Made by a program: the position numbers and the translations under genes | In this document: positions 6,649 through 8,107 of the stretch, piece after piece | Numbering within the stretch: the stretch's first letter is position 1 | Layout of the letters: the number at the start of each line of letters is the position of its first letter | The notes under the pieces: generated by a model | Databases searched by the model: none | Seen by the model: the letters and a program-made list of their open reading frames with translations, nothing else | Told to the model about the DNA's origin: nothing | From: Kiritimatiellia bacterium | Lineage (GTDB): Bacteria; Verrucomicrobiota; Kiritimatiellia; RFP12; DVOR01 | Assembly (NCBI GenBank): GCA_017457555.1 | Contig: JAFTHG010000305.1 | Span: 1-8,107, forward strand | Direction of reading: 5' to 3' | DNA length: 8,107 bases

Positions 6649-8107
6649 ATGACTTTCGCAACCACAACCGCCCCTTTTCGCGGATATTTCCGGAGCCTTT
6701 CCCTCTCCATCTTCCTCCTTGCCGCTTGCAGTTGGATGCACACACTGACCGCTCGCCCCGTTACAACAGCCGAAACGCAAAAGGCCGCCCAGCACTGGCT
6801 GTATGCCAATCCTCACCTCCTGCGTGTCTCCGGAGATGCTTCCCTCACCGACATTACCACCGCTTCCGGTCAAATCCTCCTGAGAAAGGTGCTCTATCCC
6901 TCCGGTGGAGCCCTGCTCATTACGGCCGACACGCGCCTCCCTCCCATCCTCGCCATCCTCTCACGCGGACGCATCTCACCCACCCATCCGCTCATTCGCC
7001 ATCTGAAAGCCGACGTCATCGCTCGCTTAAAAGAGCTGCCTGACACCGATGATGCAGCATGGGCGCCCCTCCTTGCCGAACAACCTCCAGCCCCGGCCAT
7101 TCAACCTCTCTACGTCTTTGACGCCGAACGCTGGGACGGCGAACTCAATCACTGGAATCAGGAGAGTTTTAATCGTTATGGCCAGTGGGAAGAAGGCACG
7201 CTCTACAATCGCTACACACCCGAACACTATATGGCCGGATGCGTCGCCATCGCCGGCAGTGCCATCCAGCAATTCTACGCCTTTCCCACCGAACAAGCCG
7301 CCTACACCAATGCCTTTTGTGCCGTATACGATGCCGATCTGAAACCGCAATTCCGTCCATTGCAAACACGTCCCGGCCCCTACCACTGGGAAATCCTGCC
7401 GAAATCCTGGCAGAAAAACCAGCCCCTCACAGAAGAACAACGCGAGCTCATCGCCCGAATCGCCGCCAATAGTGGTGTCATTACAGGCACCCATTACGCT
7501 GCCACCGCCTCCGGAGGCAGCACCTATTTCCTGATGGAAGGCCTCCGTTCAGGCGCAGGATACGCCACCGGCATGGAATATTGCCCCACACCCACCACGC
7601 CCATGACCCCCTTCCTCTCCGGACTCCTCTATGCCCAGCTCCGCTGTGGCGCACCCTGTGTCCTTGACCTCGGCGGAAAAGCCGGCAACCATGCCGTCGT
7701 CGCCACCGGCATTGCAGAAGACCATCAACCAACGACATCCACACGCCTCTTCTACGGTTGGGGCGGCAGCGGCGATGCCTGGTACGCCCTGCCCTCAAAA
7801 GGCAGCTTCCACGGCATCCTTGGCATTGGCACCCTCGTCTCAACAGACGGTGCCTGCATTCCCATCACTGGCACACTCCTGCAACAAGACGGCACGCCAG
7901 CAGCACACCACCCCATTACCATCGCCGGGACACCCCATACCACCGATGGTGCCGGACGCTTTGCCACCCGCATTGCTCCCACCCCCTCCGTCACCATCCG
8001 TGCAGGAACACACCACACCACCCTCACCCTCAATGCTGACCTCCTCCACCGCGCCACCACCGAACCCTGGGCCACCCCAAACCCCAACGCCGTCACCACC
8101 GACACCC
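6649..8107 (+). CDS. Exported C10 (streptopain-like) cysteine peptidase with beta-sandwich extension (3' end outside window)
   Basis: The frame is open for 486 codons to the right edge. A signal sequence covers about residues 1-35: arginines at 11 and 15, then a hydrophobic core. LAAC at 24-27 could be a lipobox, or signal peptidase I could cut after TLTA (35). Residues 36-110 match the C10 propeptide (AAQHWL, then GGALLITADTRLPPILA with a GRIS ending). The peptidase domain follows: W169-N170-Q171 as the likely oxyanion glutamine region, the nucleophile C198 in AGCVAIAGSAIQQFY, and the histidine H348 in AGNHAVVATG. YGWGGSGDAWY (369-379) corresponds to the NWGWGG block, but with F368-Y369 where Asn-Trp is usual. 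From about 404 a short beta-sandwich, carboxypeptidase-regulatory-like module begins (ITGTLLQQDGTPA, TTDGAGRF). The start ATG has GGAG at 6635-6638, ten bases upstream. Role: probably secreted or surface protein degradation. Activity is not certain. Confidence 0.8.
   Translation, partial: MTFATTTAPFRGYFRSLSLSIFLLAACSWMHTLTARPVTTAETQKAAQHWLYANPHLLRVSGDASLTDITTASGQILLRKVLYPSGGALLITADTRLPPILAILSRGRISPTHPLIRHLKADVIARLKELPDTDDAAWAPLLAEQPPAPAIQPLYVFDAERWDGELNHWNQESFNRYGQWEEGTLYNRYTPEHYMAGCVAIAGSAIQQFYAFPTEQAAYTNAFCAVYDADLKPQFRPLQTRPGPYHWEILPKSWQKNQPLTEEQRELIARIAANSGVITGTHYAATASGGSTYFLMEGLRSGAGYATGMEYCPTPTTPMTPFLSGLLYAQLRCGAPCVLDLGGKAGNHAVVATGIAEDHQPTTSTRLFYGWGGSGDAWYALPSKGSFHGILGIGTLVSTDGACIPITGTLLQQDGTPAAHHPITIAGTPHTTDGAGRFATRIAPTPSVTIRAGTHHTTLTLNADLLHRATTEPWATPNPNAVTTDT

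Noticed and set aside
7027..7494. Minus-strand open frame (155 codons) opposite the peptidase core
   Set aside because: It overlaps the propeptide-to-catalytic region of a gene with clear motifs, and its Gly/Val-rich product is what a C-rich coding strand gives in reverse.
7900..8107. ACC/CAC-rich stretch as a DNA tandem repeat
   Set aside because: The bases are biased but no unit repeats with fixed length; it is explained by Thr/Pro/His codons with C in the third position.

Overview
The window reads as a compact, roughly 50-60% GC chromosomal segment of a Gram-negative bacterium. The evidence is a proton-channel ExbB/ExbD pair, two exported proteins with signal peptides, Shine-Dalgarno sites of the AGGAG type and TATAAT promoters. 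A streptopain-like (C10) peptidase with an extra beta-sandwich domain, together with a one-cysteine thioredoxin-fold exported protein, would suit a PVC-type or Bacteroidota-type gut or anaerobic bacterium (for example Kiritimatiellota or Verrucomicrobiota). That placement is inference only. No tRNA, rRNA, CRISPR array, insertion sequence or phage gene was found.

Layout from left to right. Bases 1-696 (minus) hold the N-terminal 232 codons of a secreted thioredoxin-like protein whose 3' end lies outside the window. A 160-bp gap follows, with its promoter and a strong 14-bp hairpin terminator. Bases 857-6517 (minus) carry seven tightly spaced genes in the transcription order exbB, exbD, a small PQ-loop/SemiSWEET-like membrane protein, a BASS-like (bile acid:sodium symporter type) carrier, gatC, gatA and gatB. 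The gaps are 7, 0, 31, 42, 11 and 14 bp (the last measured with the corrected gatB start), so this looks like one transcription unit ending at the terminator. A 131-bp region (6518-6648) holds two divergent promoters with the same extended -10 sequence. Bases 6649-8107 (plus) hold the first 486 codons of a C10-family peptidase that runs off the right edge.

How the genes work together. GatCAB is the tRNA-dependent amidotransferase that converts Glu-tRNA(Gln), and often Asp-tRNA(Asn), to the amide form. ExbB and ExbD form a proton-driven inner-membrane motor that energises an outer-membrane or envelope partner not present here. The two small-molecule-carrier-like genes between them have unknown substrates. 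Housekeeping gatCAB is thus downstream of an envelope-transport cassette.

The points most worth a second look are the exbBD/PQ-loop/BASS-like/gatCAB gene order, the C10 peptidase that keeps Cys and His but appears to lack the usual Asn-Trp pair, the loss of the second cysteine in the thioredoxin-like protein, and the mirrored divergent promoters around a small palindrome. I do not see convincing evidence of a wholly new system.
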